Source: Opisthorchis felineus (Eukaryota; Platyhelminthes; Trematoda; Opisthorchiida; Opisthorchiidae). From it: a stretch of DNA of 64,000 bases. The first letter of the stretch is position 1, and each line of letters opens with the position of its first letter. The DNA lies in contig SJOL01008692.1 in NCBI GenBank assembly GCA_004794785.1, forward strand, positions 1,754,499 to 1,818,498, read 5' to 3'. This document shows positions 61,261 through 64,000 of the stretch, piece after piece. The notes under the pieces were generated by a model, which was not told the DNA's origin, did no database searches, and was given only the letters and a program-made list of their open reading frames with translations. The translations under genes and the position numbers were made by a program.

Positions 61261-63094
61261 CATTACGTAGTTGTCCAATGCTAGCCTACTGGCGGTACGT
61301 AGCGTGTTGACGAACAATAGAAAATATTGGACTGACTTGGTCAACCTGAAGTATAAATCACCTCATCACTCCAAAAATGAATCATCACTAATAAACAAAC
61401 CCAGGAACGGGTCAATTACGAAGCCAGTTAGTACCAGTGCGCTGAATTGGACTTTGTGCCCCTCGGTGATGCATGGAAGTGACGATGTCTCATCGCATAG
61501 TGGAGATATCACCAGACAAGAATATCTACAACAACTGGTTAATGGGAATTGCTCCCATCCAGTCGTGATGCTTTAGATGAGTGTTTATTTCCTTGTTTAC
61601 CAAAAAAATGTGTTTTCTCGGTGGGTGGCTATTTATAGAATTTCGACTTTTCGAATCAAGAGTAAACTTTGAGTTACACCTCCATTTCGCACTTCGTTAG
61701 GTGATTCGAACTTTGAAAACAAGGCCGTTGCTCTCGATTTCTGTGGAGGCCACTATCAGAAGGGATCAGCCCTCAGAATAGACCATCATCAGTTGGTTTG
61801 TTCAAGCGTACTTCACTAGCGAACTATTTCCAAGCGAGAACGATTCCACAGAAGAAACATATTTGTCGACCTCTCCAAAAAAGCTGTTTGGACATGTATA
61901 ATCACAGAAAAAGCGAAAACTTCGCTACAGGAATGTCCGGTAAGGCGATGGTCAAAGTTCTGGGAGCAATCGCTTGGAGTCACTCAACGGCGCCGAAAGA
62001 GGGCATCGTATCTCGGGAATAACCTAAACGACCGGATTTTGGAAAGTTTCCGCCCCACAATCATGAGATGGTTCTGACTTGTCGAACACTCAACTGATGT
62101 TCTTAAACAAAGGTGATTTCAATTTTGTGACAATACGGCGACTTCTTTAAAACAACCAAACAGATCGATTTGCACCCCATTATGATTGAGTGGGTCTCAC
62201 AGTCCTGCGTACAGCAACACCCCAGGATGGTCCGTTCCTCGAGTTGTCTGAACAACAACAAACGGCATCCCATGGGTCCGTGCTACGACTCCTGTCCATG
62301 CAAACTACTTATGGCATTTCGGAAAATAAAACTGCCGCTATGTAAATCATTTGTTTCCTTTATTGTTTTATTTACCAAATAGAGGGGTTGAACTCATTTT
62401 CCTGTCAGTTTAAACATTTAACTCAGCAAACGGTTGAAATCAATTTTAAATCCCGAAAACTTAAAAACAACATTAAACCGATACTTTTGAGAGTTCATGC
62501 TTCAATGGGGAAGCAAGAACACTTCCTTCCTAATACGTGATCTAGAAAACAGCTGGAAAAGTCAGCCCTTAATCTGTTTGTTGAGCTTGGCAGTCTGCCA
62601 AAAGAGGGGACACCATCTTTGTTTTTGGTGTATGTATGTGTGTCTTTGTGTCATGCGTGAGTCTGTACACTTACTTGTCCAGAATGATATTTCTTTGCAG
62701 AAAAACTAAATGCTAAACAAACACGTTTTCAGTGGTTCATCTTCTGACCAACACGCACCAGAATATGAGGATGAAACGCAAACGTAGTGAATCAGTTACC
62801 GCAAAGCAGACATATGATGCTAATCAAAGCAAAGGTCACCTAACACACAGTCTCCATTATGTAAGAGATGTGACCTGGTGTGTGTGTGTCATCACCATAT
62901 AAGAGTAGGGGGAAGCACTGGACCAGCTCAGTTAGACGGACTTGACCAAATCTTTCTGTGAAAAAATTCCGACGCGAGGGTAGTGGATAGTGATATCCCG
63001 GACAGTCTGAATGCTTTGGACCGATTATGTCTTCTTGGTTCACAGTCTGAAAGGCTATGTTGTCTGGGTAGGCTGAAAAAGAACTCGGGCTTAA

Positions 63095-63250
63095 TACACT
63101 ACTCACAAGGGTGCTGAAAAGTCTTCGTCAGCCCACGACCGGTTTCACCCTTCCTTCAGGTAGGCGCAGTCCCCGAGCTTCCACCAACTTTAAGCTCTAC
63201 TTGAACCCGAACTGCACAAATTTCGACTTATATACTCATTTGCATACCTC
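63095..63250 (-). mobile_element. Hammerhead-family copy with core deletion
   Basis: The plus strand shows ACACTACTCACAAGGGTGCT, CAGCCCACGACCGGTTTCAC, then a deletion that removes stem II and most of CTGATGA, then CAGGTAGGCGCAGTCCCCGA and the GAACCCGAACTG and ACTCATTTGCA parts. Flanks agree with the 13.0-kb copy, so this is a simple internal loss. Confidence 0.65.
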
Positions 63251-64000
63251 TACGATAGGGGATCAGCCAACTCAGACTCCATCAAGTTCCTACATGCTTA
63301 AACCGATGGACAACCATCGAAGAGGCCAATACTGGCAGTTTGCATGTATTATGCATAAACAGAAGAGGTAAATTTGAGCTGGTGTATCGAATTTTAGGGA
63401 CGGTGAGCATGGGAAGACTACCAGTTAAAAGTGACACCTGTTGAGCCATCTAGAAAAACAGCACCAGGAAAATTCGTTTCGGTTCAACTGTCTCTGCTAT
63501 TTTTGTTCCGGCCCTGGGCTGCAAACTGTGAGACAAACCACTTTGGGTAGCCGTTTCTGATAACATCCAGTTCCAGAATGTCTTGAGAACCCAGCATCCG
63601 AACTCTTGAAGTCAAACAGAGATTGACAGTGTGTTGTAGAGGAACAACACTGGGGAAACTTGCATATTGTCCAGTTCAGGTTGCCTTGTGGAGGACACTT
63701 CTTCGATCGGTTCATCTAGCCAGTACTAAGTCCAGGAAGGAAATCGAGTCGTTCAATTCCCCATTCAGTGGCACAAATGGGGATTGCACTAGAGTTAGTG
63801 AATCAATCTGGGACCCGGTCTAAAACGCACTCTTCATTAACAGTACGAAACGTATCGGTAATGTACTGGTGGTACTGGACAAATTCTGATATAACTTCCT
63901 TTGATACCCAAGTTTGGCCCTAAAGATACCAACGACTAGAGGGCTAGTGTTGACTCATCGACCATTCCATCCTTTTGGCGATTGTAACCGCATACTTAAG

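Larger units (their letters stand above)
59942..64000 (-). other. Intron upstream of ankyrin exon A (continues beyond window)
   Basis: 4 kb with no further ankyrin-repeat exon that I can find on the minus strand. It holds the Penelope-like endonuclease remnant at 60.8-61.3 kb and a hammerhead-family copy at 63.1 kb. Confidence 0.75.

Noticed and set aside
1..64000. CRISPR array, bacterial operons or prophage
   Set aside because: No regularly spaced repeats and no bacterial gene structure; the window is clearly eukaryotic with spliceosomal introns.

Overview
This is eukaryotic DNA and reads as one large, intron-rich gene whose introns are packed with decayed retroelements. The long introns with standard GT/AG borders, the ankyrin-type ZU5-ZU5-UPA-death-domain protein, the trematode-style LINE reverse transcriptases and tRNA-derived SINEs, and the hammerhead-ribozyme repeats together suggest a flatworm, most likely a digenean trematode (fluke). 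The species cannot be fixed from the sequence alone.

The gene is an ankyrin homologue on the minus strand. I could assemble 14 in-phase exons running from 59,941 down to a stop codon at 4,159-4,157. They encode the C-terminal 1,123 residues: the tail of the last ankyrin repeat (59.7-59.9 kb), an acidic linker (46.4 and 42.5 kb), the first ZU5 domain (27.1, 24.7 and 13.5 kb), the second ZU5 domain (13.5 and 10.3 kb), the UPA domain (9.4, 9.0 and 8.1 kb), the death domain (7.4 and 7.1 kb) and an acidic, disordered tail (6.3 and 4.3 kb). Every exon junction keeps the reading frame, so the gene looks intact here. The start, the promoter and most of the ankyrin repeats lie beyond 64,000.

Four introns exceed 3.7 kb (about 13.3, 3.8, 15.3 and 11.0 kb); the introns from 10.2 kb downward are mostly under 1 kb. 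The introns and both flanks hold fragments of LINE reverse transcriptases, at least two tRNA-derived SINE families (copies on both strands), microsatellites and a probable Penelope-like-element endonuclease remnant.

The most notable item is a dispersed family of about ten copies carrying a minimal type I hammerhead ribozyme with a very short palindromic stem III. One copy, near 53.7 kb, keeps every conserved catalytic-core base. Other copies show the unit joined end to start, and two are inverted, one of them with its junction at the predicted self-cleavage site. This is what is expected of Penelope-like LTRs or metazoan retrozymes. I found no convincing second protein-coding gene, functional tRNA, rRNA or CRISPR array.
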